Source: Gnomoniopsis sp. IMI 355080 (taxonomy: Eukaryota; Ascomycota; Sordariomycetes; Diaporthales; Gnomoniaceae). Taken from it: a DNA stretch of 64,000 nt. Below are positions 32,730-43,613 of this stretch, piece by piece; the stretch's first letter is position 1; each line of letters opens with the position of its first letter. The stretch spans positions 62,001 to 126,000 of the forward strand of contig JAPEVC010000080.1 of assembly GCA_027946555.1 (NCBI GenBank), given 5' to 3'. Both the position numbers and the translations under genes were made by a program. Below the pieces are notes generated by a model. It had not been told where the DNA came from. It worked only from the letters and a program-made list of their open reading frames with translations, and ran no database searches.

Positions 32730-33480
32730 TGTTTTGACAAGGTGGCTCCTGGGATACTCTGGCATTGGGTTTGCATAGTTGGCATTTTGCATTAGCGAGA
32801 TCTGAGTTCAAAATCCAATTCATAGCGACTACGTCTGAGCCATGTATGGATGAGCAACCATTTCCGAACCGAACGAGCCGATGGGGCCGCTCGCAAAAAG
32901 TCGGGAATCGAGCCTCGCCGGTGGTCGGCCAACGTTTTGGTGGGAACTCCCGTAACGGAAAGCAGACTTTTATGTGGCGCAAGAGGGGCATTGAAATCCA
33001 GAATGCCCTGACAATTTTTCAGATGACGACTTGAAGTTTTTGGAAAGTACCAGTTTATATGCTCTTGAAGCCAGTCCTTCATGGACGCCACGAGCGGGCT
33101 ACTGTAGCGATGTAGGACACATCTAGGTCAGGCCAAGGAATCACTGCGCCCACGCGCATATCTGCTGTCTGCGGCTCATGATATGAGTGGGCCCTGACCT
33201 TGGAACCCTGCGGTGGAACGATGACGCACTTGGGCCGTCAAGGACAAGGGGCAAGCTTCCAGGGGCGCGGCAAGCTATTTCGTGTACGGGAAGTCATTGA
33301 TATGTGCTCGACCGCCATCAACAAGTTTCCATTTTCCTTTCGGGCCGGTCTGAAAGTCTGGATCCCCCCTCAAGTATTTTACTCTTGGTTCGTCGTTGGC
33401 CACGACATGTCGCAGAATCCTTAATTTCAACCCAATCCTCTCAAGCCGGTCTTCAATCGTTCTCACCGCGACGTTGCACG
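32730..33480. other. Intergenic region upstream of the NADH dehydrogenase
   Basis: Promoter and leader of the NADH dehydrogenase. A minus-strand frame of 96 codons from an ATG at 33082 has no codon bias or family and is treated as chance. A T-arm-like hairpin near 32910 does not extend to a tRNA. Confidence 0.6.
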
Positions 33481-35640
33481 ATGACCTCGCAGTCCTGCCT
33501 CGGTCAACTGGCTGCACGCGTTGGGCGGCAGCGTAGCTTGCTTTCTCCTCGGCGCTCCCTGTGCTCTCCAAAAATACAGACTCGAAGTACTCTACAAACA
33601 CGATACAAGTCTGGGACGACTCGGCCTGGAGCTGCACAAACCGCTTCCCAGAGATCCATATCCTACTCCCTCGACTTCCGACGCCGGCCTTCGGGACTCT
33701 ACACGCCGAATACGAGTTTTCGATCTCTTCACGGAAAGCCGTTACCCCAAAGAGACTCATGGTTTCTCAATTTTGCGTATCGCAGCCTCGCAGTTCTGGG
33801 CAGCGGTGTGGCCGTCGTGGCAGTGGCGTTTGGAGCCTTCTTCATCTACGATGCATCAACATACAGCGAAGGTGCTGTCACATCCGAGATCCATGTGTCT
33901 CCCCTAGCTCTCAACCCTCGAAGGGGCGGGCCCAAGAACTTGCCCATAGCAGAGGTGCTCATAGACGACGACGAGTGTGAAGAAAGCTTGGAGAGGAAAA
34001 ATAAGCCCCGGCTTGTTATCCTGGGAGGCGGATGGGGTGGTGTGGCGCTCTTGAAAGAATTGAACCCGGACGACTATCATGTCACCGTGATCTCCCCTGC
34101 CAACTACTTCCTCTTCACGCCAATGCTACCATCTGCCACTGTTGGAACACTGGAGATGAAGTCACTGACCGAGCCGATCCGAAGGATTTTATCAAGAGTC
34201 AGCGGTCACTTCATCAGAGCCAAGGCCGAAGACGTCTGCTTCTCGGAGCGTCTTGTCGAGATCTCTCAAGTTGATGCGTCAGGTAAAGAGCAGCACATGT
34301 ATGTGCCATACGACAAATTGGTTATCGCGGTCGGATCACAGACAAATCCTCATGGTGTGAAGGGGCTAGAGAATTGCTTCTTCTTGAAAGACATCAGAGA
34401 CGCGCGCAAGATCCGAAACCAAGTAATACAGAACCTTGAGCTGTCTTGTCTGCCTACGACCTCGGACGAGGAGCGGAGGCGGCTTCTCTCTTTCGTCGTC
34501 AGCGGTGGTGGCCCAACAGGAGTTGAGTTTGCTGCGGAGCTGTACGACCTTCTAAACGAGGATCTGACGAAGCACTTTCCGAAACTGCTGCGAAACGAAA
34601 TTTCAGTACATTTGATCCAAAGCCGTGGGCACATTTTGAACACATATGACGAGGCTGTCTCAAAGTATGCTGAGGAGCGATTCAACCGAGACGGTATAAA
34701 CGTGCTCGTAAATTCGCGAGTCGGTGAAGTACGGCCAGACAGCATCATTTTCTCACAAAAGGGTCCGAACGGAGAGACAGTCACCAAGGAGCTACCCATG
34801 GGTTTCTGTCTGTGGTCAACCGGTGTCTCCCAAACCGACTTTTCCCAAAGACTAGCCGACAAACTCGGTGACTTTCAAAACAATCGCCATGCGCTGGAGA
34901 CTGATACACATCTCCGCCTCGGCGGCGCACCCTTAGGCGATGTTTACGCTATCGGTGATTGCTCGACTGTCCAGAATAACGTCACGGATAGCATCGTGAC
35001 GTTTCTACGAGGCGTGGCGTGGAAACAAGGCAAAGACCCGGAGAATCTGGAGCTTCGTTTCGATGACTGGCGATCTGTCGCTGCGCAGGTGAGGCGCAAA
35101 TTTCCGCAAGCCGTCAATCACCTGAAGCGCCTCGACAAGCTTTTTGCCGAGTTTGATAAGGACCAATCTGGCACGCTCGACTTTGGCGAGCTTCGGGAGC
35201 TGCTCAAGCAAATCGACAGCAAATTGACCTCATTGCCTGCGACCGCGCAGCGTGCGCACCAGCAGGGCCAGTACCTCGCGCATAAGTTCAACAAGATGGC
35301 GCATGCTGCGCCTGGTCTGCAAGCGAATGATATACGGGATGGCGACCTGGATGATGCTGTGTATAAGGCGTTTGAGTACCGTCATCTTGGAAGTTTGGCG
35401 TACATTGGAAACTCTGCTGTATTCGACCTCGGTGGAGGGTGGAACCTGAGTGGTGGGCTCTGGGCAGTGTATACTTGGCGAAGCGCGTACTTTGCGCAAA
35501 GTGTAAGCTTCCGGACGAGAATGCTGCTCATGATGGACTGGACGAAGCGTGGACTCTTCGGAAGAGGTGAGCATAATAAGTTCCCACTTTCTTCATGCAA
35601 AAAGGATACTGACTGGCCTGCAGATCTGATGAGTTACTAA
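33481..35640 (+). CDS. External alternative NADH:ubiquinone oxidoreductase with EF-hand (NDE type, mitochondrial)
   Basis: Two exons, 33481-35566 and 35624-35640; the 57-nt intron is a multiple of three, and splicing gives the normal C-terminus GLFGRDLMSY. 700 residues. There is a long basic presequence (1-95) and one membrane segment (about 102-122), the layout of external-facing enzymes. The first FAD/NADH motif is LVILGGGWGG (178-187) and the second VVSGGGPTGVEFAAEL; GDVYAIGDCS follows. An EF-hand loop is inserted with D559, D561, S563, T565 and E570, indicating calcium control. Type II enzymes oxidise cytosolic NADH at the inner membrane without pumping protons, bypassing complex I. Confidence 0.95.
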   Translation: MTSQSCLGQLAARVGRQRSLLSPRRSLCSPKIQTRSTLQTRYKSGTTRPGAAQTASQRSISYSLDFRRRPSGLYTPNTSFRSLHGKPLPQRDSWFLNFAYRSLAVLGSGVAVVAVAFGAFFIYDASTYSEGAVTSEIHVSPLALNPRRGGPKNLPIAEVLIDDDECEESLERKNKPRLVILGGGWGGVALLKELNPDDYHVTVISPANYFLFTPMLPSATVGTLEMKSLTEPIRRILSRVSGHFIRAKAEDVCFSERLVEISQVDASGKEQHMYVPYDKLVIAVGSQTNPHGVKGLENCFFLKDIRDARKIRNQVIQNLELSCLPTTSDEERRRLLSFVVSGGGPTGVEFAAELYDLLNEDLTKHFPKLLRNEISVHLIQSRGHILNTYDEAVSKYAEERFNRDGINVLVNSRVGEVRPDSIIFSQKGPNGETVTKELPMGFCLWSTGVSQTDFSQRLADKLGDFQNNRHALETDTHLRLGGAPLGDVYAIGDCSTVQNNVTDSIVTFLRGVAWKQGKDPENLELRFDDWRSVAAQVRRKFPQAVNHLKRLDKLFAEFDKDQSGTLDFGELRELLKQIDSKLTSLPATAQRAHQQGQYLAHKFNKMAHAAPGLQANDIRDGDLDDAVYKAFEYRHLGSLAYIGNSAVFDLGGGWNLSGGLWAVYTWRSAYFAQSVSFRTRMLLMMDWTKRGLFGRGEHNKFPLSSCKKDTDWPADLMSY

Positions 35641-36083
35641 TAAAGAGCATTGCGAAACGATAATTGCGACCTTTGCGGCATACACAGAGCATGGCGTACC
35701 GGTAGTACAAGAAAAGGGGCGCGGAGGATCATGCAATCCGACTTTTTCTGTGGGCCGTGATTGACGTTTGGCGTTCATCTGGTCGGACAATATCGAGATT
35801 CACCTTTGCAGAAAATGAACAAAATACCTTTTTTGCTAACTGGGCTTTCTTTTGCTGGATGCTCAGACCACAACCCCTACAAAGTGTTCGCAAGCTTGCC
35901 TTAGCATGTGCGTAGTCGAGGTGTGGGAATGGTGCTGCTCTTCCCAGCTCAGACATTGATGTTTTGCATCATGTTGGCAGACAAAATTTCTATGGTCCGT
36001 TCAAACAGTCGAGCATTGTAAGAAGGCAAAGCGTTGCCGCGTCAGGGCTTGAAGCCACCAGACCACGCCGTGTATTGAAGCAT
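35641..36083. other. Intergenic region between converging genes
   Basis: 3' flanks of the NADH dehydrogenase and NOP53. Nothing else is seen. Confidence 0.7.
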
Positions 36084-37465
36084 CTATAACTTTTCGATAT
36101 CGAAGTCCTTGTGTGTCCACTTCTCCGTGAACTTGACCTTAGCCTGCTTGTGGAAAGGTCTGTTCTGCCTGGCCTCCAACTTGCCTCTCACCAGCAAACT
36201 TCTATACCTATCCTTCAACAGGTTGCCCTCCGGCTTCAATAGCCGCAAAGAGTCTTGCAACTCATCTGGTAGAAGAAGCTCCAAGTCTTTCTCGGGTAAT
36301 TTGTATTTCCCCAGCTGTTTTCGCCGCAAGTCCTCGTCGTCGCCCTCATCCTCCCCATCACTCATCTCCATCTTTTGTACAGCCAGCGCCATGCGCCGCT
36401 GCTCCACCTCCTCGGTAAGCTCTTTGATTCGTTTGGCTTGCTCTTCCTTCTTCCGCATCATCGCCTCGTGCTTCAGCCGCCCCTCGTCCGCCTTGCGCCG
36501 CTTGGCCCTGTTCCGCTGCGCAGGCGTCTTGCGCTTCGGCCGCTTGACATTGATGGCCTCTGCCTCGCTCAGGCCCTCCCACGCACTGTCCTCATCCCAT
36601 TCCGACAACTCAACCTTGGCCTCGGCGGCTTCGGCCTCGGCTGCAGAGCGTGCAGAGGCTTCTTGACGGAGCCGGTCAGCTTCCTCAGCTTCCTGACGCC
36701 TGCGTTCCGCCTCGACAGCCTTTTCGCTCTCGCGCTCTAGCCGCGTCATGTAATCGGTCACCACAGGGTTGTAGCTGTAGCCGCCGTCAGGCTTCTTGAC
36801 GGCAGGAACGGACTTGCCATTGGCAGCAAGTGTGACGGGTTTCTTGGCCAGGGTAGATGGGGCTTTGGCTTTGGGTGGCTCAGCTATCCATTCGTTCTTC
36901 ATTTGAGTCTTGACATCCGATGATGGAGCAGCGGCAGCTGGCTCAACGGCCCATGGGTCGTAGGTTGCGTCGGTGATTGCAACTGTCTCCGAGTGGTGGC
37001 CGTCGGCGACCTTCTTTATACGGGCAAGCTCCTTTTTCGTTACATATTTGCTTGTGCGCTGGCGCTTCTCGGGGACGACGCCGTCGGTGGTCTTGTCTCC
37101 AGGTCGCTTCCTGCTTGAGACTGCTGGGACGACGGATCGTGCGAAAATGATTTCGTCCGCTTTAAGGCCCTTGACCTTGGGGACCCTCTTGGTGTTGGCG
37201 GCGTCGCCGGCGGTGTCGACGATGAAGAGGTCGTCAGCTGTCTTTTCAGCGATGACACCGCTGTTTTACAGTCAATACAGGTTGTTACGTTGAGAAGGAT
37301 GTCATGTTCCTACCCTTGAATAATTTCCTCGTTCAGGTCCTCGAGACCCTTCTGCACGTCGGTCACATCGACATTCTTTCTCCAGGCTTTCTTGCCTTTT
37401 CGAGACGGCTGACTGTGCTGCTGAGGGGCATTGGGATTGCCCGTTTGGCCTCTGAGGACGGGCAT
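36084..37465 (-). CDS. NOP53: Ribosome biogenesis protein Nop53 (GLTSCR2 family)
   Basis: Two exons, 37314-37465 and 36084-37260 (intron 53 nt), 442 residues. The N-terminus has GKKAWRKNVDVTDVQKGLED, a motif of the family, followed by DDLFIVDTAGD. The middle is highly charged with long Glu/Arg/Ala helices (coiled coil around 235-360) and a bipartite Lys/Arg cluster (KRPKRKTPAQRNRAKRRK). The C-terminal block LRLLKPEGNLLKDRYRSLLVRGKLEARQ is the characteristic Nop53 end. In yeast it recruits the exosome helicase Mtr4 to pre-60S particles for 5.8S rRNA processing; the same role is inferred. The ATG at 37465 is the first in the frame. Confidence 0.93.
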
Positions 37466-38043
37466 GTTTGGCGACTGACCGAAATTGTCGTGTTGTACAG
37501 GATTCAAAAGTAGGGAGTGACAGTTTCACTGCTCAGAGGAGATATCGCTGTTTGATGATTGATAGGTGTCAGCGGCCCGACCTAATCGACCAAACGGAGA
37601 GCCAAATCTTCTTGGGGAAAAAAAATCAAAGCCTTATCGCGATAGCGACCCTTGTCCTGTGGGGCGCAGGCTTGGTCTCTGGCTAGTGGTTGGTAGGGGC
37701 TATCCCTGCTGGCCTCCGCATGCTCAATGGGTCCCTCCGACGTGGTGTGAAAGGAGCACTGGAGAATCGTGGATACCGCGGCCCTCGAAGACAACACACA
37801 CACCGTCACTTTCGTCCCGAGTCAACCTTTCTCTGACCAAGCTGTCCAGAACCGGAGTGCCCTGATATTTCTCTCCAGCATATTCCTTCTCGAAAAAACA
37901 CTCGTGAACCTGCCTCAAGTTGCGACAGACGCAAGGACATATTCGGCCAGCTTCCAGGGTCCTCTTGTTGGCTCCCAACGTCACGAGCGTTACGGCTTGA
38001 CTTTCACCTCGAACTGATAGCAATCCTCACCACCACCGACACA
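37466..38043. other. Divergent promoter region of NOP53 and YPT6
   Basis: The two genes read away from this 578-nt stretch. No gene and no clear TATA box was seen. Confidence 0.6.
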
Positions 38044-38986
38044 ATGGCGCAAGCAGGAGGGTCGTACAACAACCCTCTTAAGAAGTTCAAGTACGTTTGA
38101 GCTCGGGTGCAGGCGCTTGTGTGTGGGTTATGGGAGCTAACTATTTGCTCGCAGGTTGGTCTTCTTGGGAGAGCAAAGTGGTACGTCGATTCCTCGAATA
38201 ACTTAGGGACGATGACCGAGAAGCTGGAGCTAATGCAACGGTCACACAGTTGGCAAGACATCTCTGATCACACGATTCATGTACGACTCGTTCGACAACA
38301 TGTATCAAGCCACCATCGGCATCGATTTCCTCTCCAAGGTGAATGCGCATGAAACCCAAGGTTCTGGCGACCGAGGACTGATGGTGTTTTAGACAATGTA
38401 CCTGGAAGACAGGACAGTGAGGCTGCAACTCTGGGATACAGCTGGCCAAGAAAGATTTCGCTCCCTCATTCCTAGTTACATACGAGATTCTAGCGTCGCC
38501 GTGGTGGTCTACGATATTTCTAGTAAGAAGATACCCAGATCAAAACTCTGATGAGGGAGACCCAATTAGACTAACATCATGGGCTTCTAGACGCAAAATC
38601 ATTCCAAAACACAAGAAAATGGATCGACGATGTCCGGGCCGAGCGTGGAAACGATGTTATCATCGTGCTCGTGGGTAACAAGACCGACTTGAACGACAAG
38701 CGCGAGGTTACCACACAGCAGGGTGAGGATGAGGCAAAGAAGAACAATCTCATGTTCGTCGAGACATCCGCCAAGCTCGGACACAACGTGAAGACGCTAT
38801 TCAAGAGAATAGCGCAGGCCCTGCCCGGCATGGAGGGGTCGGATGCCGCCGGCCAAGCAGAAAACCAAAGTGAGTGTTCCAGCGGCTCGGAGCGAACAAT
38901 GCCTAGTTCATCATACTAACAGACTTCAAGTGATCGATGTCAAGACGAACAACACTCCATCCGCCCAGGAGGGTTGCGCTTGCTGA
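38044..38986 (+). CDS. YPT6: Rab GTPase Ypt6 (Rab6)
   Basis: Six exons: 38044-38090, 38155-38180 (26 nt), 38250-38338, 38393-38522, 38591-38869 and 38931-38986; 208 residues. All five G-box motifs are intact: P-loop GEQSVGKT (21-28) formed across a splice junction, switch I YQATIGIDFLSK, WDTAGQERF, NKTD and ETSAK. The effector sequence is Rab6-type. The C-terminus ends in Cys-Ala-Cys, a CXC double geranylgeranylation signal; it is encoded in a separate last exon whose AAG acceptor is the only one that keeps the frame. Ypt6 controls retrograde transport to the Golgi. Confidence 0.95.
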
Positions 38987-39604
38987 GGGGAGCGGGGATG
39001 AGAGATGGACAATCACTGTGGTGGACTTTCTTATACAGGCATGCTTATGTCAAGATCGTATCTTGTAGAAAACAAGGACTACTGTTATAGTCAGCTGGGG
39101 CTGGTCTGGCGGTGGCCATATTCGCACAGCATGAGCGATTGTATAATATGACAACGATTAACGAGTCAAGATTGACGACTCTTATATTGGGACAACTCTG
39201 GCACTGCTGGGGATTCTTCCGAGGCACACATCAAGTTCGCGTGCATTTGCTCGCATCGCATACACAGGATGAAACCACACAGAATGCATGTGCAGTACAT
39301 ATGGTCATAATACGCGTGATAGTATGGTAATGATCTACATCTCATCACACCATGCAACCAAGGGCATTGCGAGAGTATAGATGATATCCTGGGGTGGTTG
39401 GAACTTCCAGGGTTTGAAGACACAAGATGATCTGGCGTTTTCATTACATCCTCGTATGTACCACGCAGTCTATTTTGAATGCAATGGCCCGCATTGGGTG
39501 CGACCAATACAAGTCGGCATGAGATACGAAGTATTCGCCGCCGAATGAAGTCGGACGCCAGAACCCTCCTGGAACGGATCAGGAACAAGCTTTTGTGCAG
39601 CCTC
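38987..39604. other. Intergenic region between converging genes
   Basis: 3' flanks of YPT6 and the isomerase. Open frames here are short and unsupported. Confidence 0.7.
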
Positions 39605-40502
39605 CTAGGCTTTTCGCACCTCCACCGATCCATCCGCCATGCCAAAGTACGCCGCCACAGGCTTCTGCGCGCCCCATTCGACCTCGTACCCGTTGTTTCC
39701 CACGAAGAGCCCCACCTCCACCACGCCCACGATCTTGGTGAGCCTATCCCACAGCCCCTCGACTGTCCAAACTCCGTCCTTGCCATCCTCGCCCTTCAGG
39801 TCCTTTGCGAGCGCCAGCGGCGGGAATGGTGCGTCGATGAGGCTGTTACCGTTGTCCGTCACGATAGATCCGGCCTTGCCCGGGAGACTGGAGCGAGCGG
39901 TCGGGTTGATGGAGCCGAGCCTGCGGAGCTCAGTGAGGACACTGGCTGTTGCGATAGTCACGGTTTCTATGGGGATGCCCTTCTTCCAGTTGGTACCTAG
40001 CCTGGCAGACATCTTGCGGAAGTCTATGAACGACATTAGCAATCCATTTCAATCTCACTCCGTAGATAAGAGGGGACTTACCCGCAACACACACAAACTT
40101 TTTGGACTTGATGGCCACCAGCTTCTCCTGGAACAGACACGCGCCACCACCCTTGATGAGATTCAACTCCTCGTCGACCTCATCTGCACCGTCGAAGCAT
40201 ACATCCAGCTGCTGGTCACCATCCAAGTCCTGGATGTACTCGAGCCGGAAGCCGGCTGCCTTGATCAGCTCACGGCTCTGGTCGCCCGTAGAGAAGAAGG
40301 ACATCTTATCCGTGACGTCCTTGCCCAGTGCCTTGAGAGCCTCGACGACAAAGACGACGGTGGACCCGGAGCCGATACCAATCAAGCGGTACGAGAAGTC
40401 CATGTGCTCCTTGACGGCTTGGTAGGCGGCGGACCGCTTAGATGACTCGATGAGAGCATTCTGCTCAGCGACCGAAAGGGCCGAAGGGGACGTTGTAGCC
40501 AT
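39605..40502 (-). CDS. RKI1: Ribose-5-phosphate isomerase A (Rki1)
   Basis: Two exons, 40082-40502 and 39605-40023, 279 residues. RpiA signatures: IGIGSGST at 41-48, FFSTGDQSRELI at 69-80, FDGADEVD at 103-110, and KGGGACLFQEKLVA from 117 with the catalytic-type glutamate at 126. The enzyme interconverts ribulose-5-phosphate and ribose-5-phosphate in the pentose phosphate pathway. The start at 40502 matches the family. The frame continues upstream to another ATG at 40676, which would add 58 residues without any acidic residue and rich in Arg, Ser and Thr. That resembles a mitochondrial presequence and might give a second form. Confidence 0.94.
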
Positions 40503-41278
40503 GTTGCGAGTGCTGTGGCGCGTGAGGCTCACGTGCTGAAGAGTGATCCTGGGGATTGACTGCGGTCGTTGAGTCTGGGGAAACCAGGATGTGAGGTGGG
40601 TGGTAATGAGTCTATGGCTTGGACGCGAGGTAGAGGTATGTATGTTGGGACGTGCTTTGAGGTATTGCGAACGCATACAGAAAGTGGTTGTTCTTTATAG
40701 GTTTTCAGACGAACTCAATTCTTTCTGGCGGTGTTCTAGAATCATGGGAGAAATCCTCGTTATGCTCTGGCCATGGCTATTGCAAGAGGGGAAATCGAGT
40801 AATAGCCGAAAGTCGTTGTGATTTACAAGGCGACTTCGGCCTCATGGAAAGTCACGATAGGATACTAGTACTGCCAAGTGCTGTTATCGCTACGTCACTT
40901 TCGTGTTTATTTCCATCTTCATCGGGAAGGCTCAACTTGTCTGGGACTCAGAACTGGAATGGGATCATTACGCTGGGTACTATGTTTATACTTGCTAGTT
41001 TTGAGTAACCTTTTCGTGAGGGCAACTCAATTAAGCTCTTTCGAGAGACCCGTTTCTTTATACGCTGGTGCTAGTGTATTTTGCTCGGGTCCGGGAACGG
41101 CCGGTGACGCGCCCGTTCATCTTCCCGCACTTCCGGGAATATCGTCGCAGGCTCTCAGCTGAACTTTCGACGTCACCTCCTGAACAAGTCTTTGTTCAAT
41201 TTTCACCCAACGCCAATCTTCTTCACCACGTGCACAAACATCACTCGCATCTACACTCTTCAAACAACTCGGGACATC
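40503..41278. other. Divergent promoter region of RKI1 and KEI1
   Basis: It includes the possible N-terminal extension of the isomerase up to 40676. The rest shows short overlapping frames only. Confidence 0.6.
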
Positions 41279-42045
41279 ATGGCAAACACGGGCCGCTCGT
41301 GGCTACGGCTGCCCAAACCCAAGGTAAGTTGTCTTCTTAAGCGCCCAAGTCAGCCCATGAGAGATCGAACAATCACCAGCTAATTCCTGTCCAGACCTTC
41401 TTAGGCCTCATGTCCCTGCAAACCGGTGCCGAAATTATTACCGTCGCCCTCCTCATCAACAAAGCCACCGGACTGTATGGATTACTCGCTATTCTGACGG
41501 GGTACACCCTCGACGCCGTCCAGCTCTCCATGTACATCTACAGCGTCGCCGTGCTCGCCACCCTGGCCTTCCTCCTTCCTCACATCCGCAAGCATTCGCC
41601 CTTCCAGAACCTCTTGCTTTCCTGGGTATACATCATCGACACGGCGCTGAATACTGCATACACGGCCTACTTCGCTCTGGAGTGGTTCATGGCAAGCGAG
41701 GGCAATCCGGCGGGTGATGCAGTCGAGCAGGCTACCGATACGGCGGCCAGTATGGTTCTCATTACGGTTTTTACTCTGGTCAGGCTGTATCTGATGGTGG
41801 TGGTAATGTCCTTTACGCGCCAAGTCATGCTCGCTTATGTGGCCAGCCTGGAGGGTGACAAGGGCATGACCGCCAGGCCTTTTGCCGTGGGCACGTCCGA
41901 AGGGAAGAGCTGGAGGGGCAGTCTTGCAAGGACCATGCTATTCGTTGGCGAGGAGTATTGGATCGGCGGAAGAGACGATGATGGCTGGGCAGCTGGTGAC
42001 GAGGCAAGAGTGCCGCTCGCGGCACATGCGGGTGATGATTTGTAA
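41279..42045 (+). CDS. KEI1: Inositolphosphorylceramide synthase subunit Kei1
   Basis: Two exons, 41279-41323 (15 codons) and 41395-42045, 231 residues. Four hydrophobic segments are visible (about 18-45, 52-73, 85-110 and 135-158), followed by a hydrophilic tail. The start of exon 2 (TFLGLMSLQTGAEIITVALL, then INKATGLYG) is the Kei1/DUF1753 signature. In yeast Kei1 is a Golgi subunit needed for activity and location of IPC synthase Aur1, which makes the major fungal sphingolipids. The tiny first exon supplies the cytosolic N-terminus. The acidic tail region (EEYWIGGRDDDGWAAGDE) is present. Confidence 0.88.
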
Positions 42046-43613
42046 GCGGCGACCAGTAGCACTTGTCCCGGGAATGCATTGTATGATATGAACGGCAGGC
42101 ATACTAGGCGTATGTGGCATGTATAATTATGGAGATGGTATCATCATGAACAACCAAATGAACCTTGACACAAGATACCATGGTCCCCGTTTGTCGGGAT
42201 TTCCTCGCCTGGCTCTCGAGTCCGATATAATATTGAGTTGCCATTGAAACTTACTCCTTGGTTAGGGCATGATCTTCACCAGGCTGGCCACGGTCTGGGG
42301 CTCCAGGAAAACACCATAATATTCACGTGTCTAATGCATTCTTTCTACAAGGATATGACAATAAATATCGAAATATACCGTGGTGGTATTTGTATCTAAC
42401 CGTAACATCCGATGATTGAGTTTGGCATTCTCCAACCACACGCACGTGCCACGTGTCGTACGCAGAGAGCGCCTATCAAGAGTCCGGGCCGCTGGAACTA
42501 AGCTTTTGATTTGCGCATACAACCTGAACGACGAGTCTTGCTTTTTTGGAAACAAAAGTCTCATCAATTGTGGAGTGAGACGCTCAGTGCTAATTCGTGA
42601 GGAGGGACAGTAAAAGGCAAGCTTGTGAGGATCCCCGACAGATGCCGGCTGCTTGGGCCTCACGCTAAGATGTGGTTGAGTCGTTTGAAGTTTATCTGAT
42701 CGCCAGCGAAGTTGCGGTTGGGAACAGCCTCTTCTGCGGGTTTATTACTTTTTGAGGCTGCAAACCCTATTACAACCCCAGACTTAAGAATCATGCATTT
42801 CAGAAATTACCATCGGACGATGACTGCTACGACGGTGTGGGATGGCATTCTGACAGTCGGTCTTCGCGGGTCGATGGTAGAGAATCATGGGTTGACTTTG
42901 ACAAGGCCAACAAGGCCACCAAATGGCAACAGGCGACGATGAGGTGATTGCAGCACGCAGGCAGGGCAGGTTGTCGGCCGAAGTCCCTGCGGCTCTGCTC
43001 ATGCGGCTAACTGGACCTCCACCGAGGAACCGCTGTGTCGGCACTCGGGACCCTACCTGGACTGCCAGAGCCCCAGTTTACTGTGTTAATGCAATGCCTG
43101 CGATTGGTCTGCCCGCGTTTTTGCAGGCGACCCCGGTCTTTGGCCGCCATTCTCCCCCAGATGTTGTGAATCATGACTACTATGATTGCAGCACGCAACG
43201 GGACGCAACCGCACCGGTGGCACCATCAGCAGCCTTTGACAAGACTCCAATTGTTCGCCTCCCCAGCCAGTGAGGCGCTAGAGCGATCACGCCATCGCTG
43301 CTGGTTGTGAGCACTTCACGCTTTCAAAGCGCATTCCTAGCTTACCGGCCTCAGCGGCCCAGAAAAATATTCCATACGCCGAGCAAACCCCAGCGGACCC
43401 TGGCTAACCCAACGCCTTTTTCGGCGGGCCTCGTTCGAATCTACACTTTTTCAGTGTGTTTCTGAGCAGAGCCGATGCTGTAATCATCTCACTTTTGCCC
43501 AGTAAACTACGTTCAAGATACCCACTTTCCCCTAGTCCGACGGCCGGCCTGCAAGCCCTCGAGTTGCAATAAATATATTCTTGGGCCTTGCTGCCCGCTC
43601 CCCTCTCTTCGCC
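42046..43613. other. Intergenic region of 1.6 kb upstream of sulfite reductase
   Basis: It holds the KEI1 3' flank and the sulfite reductase promoter. A 116-codon ATG-led frame at 42923-43273 (plus) overlaps an 86-codon frame on the other strand; codon use is not clearly biased and no family is recognised. No consensus Cys3/MetR site (ATGRYRYCAT) was found by eye. Confidence 0.5.

Noticed and set aside
32885..32925. tRNA T-arm-like sequence (GGCTCGATTCCC on the minus strand)
   Set aside because: No matching acceptor stem, D-arm or anticodon arm upstream at the right distances.
32792..33082. 96-codon ATG-led frame on the minus strand
   Set aside because: No codon bias and no family; such a length is expected by chance several times in 64 kb.
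35567..35623. Reading straight through the last intron of the NADH dehydrogenase
   Set aside because: The 57 nt are a multiple of three without a stop, but splicing restores the conserved end GLFGRDLMSY, and the borders are GT-AG.
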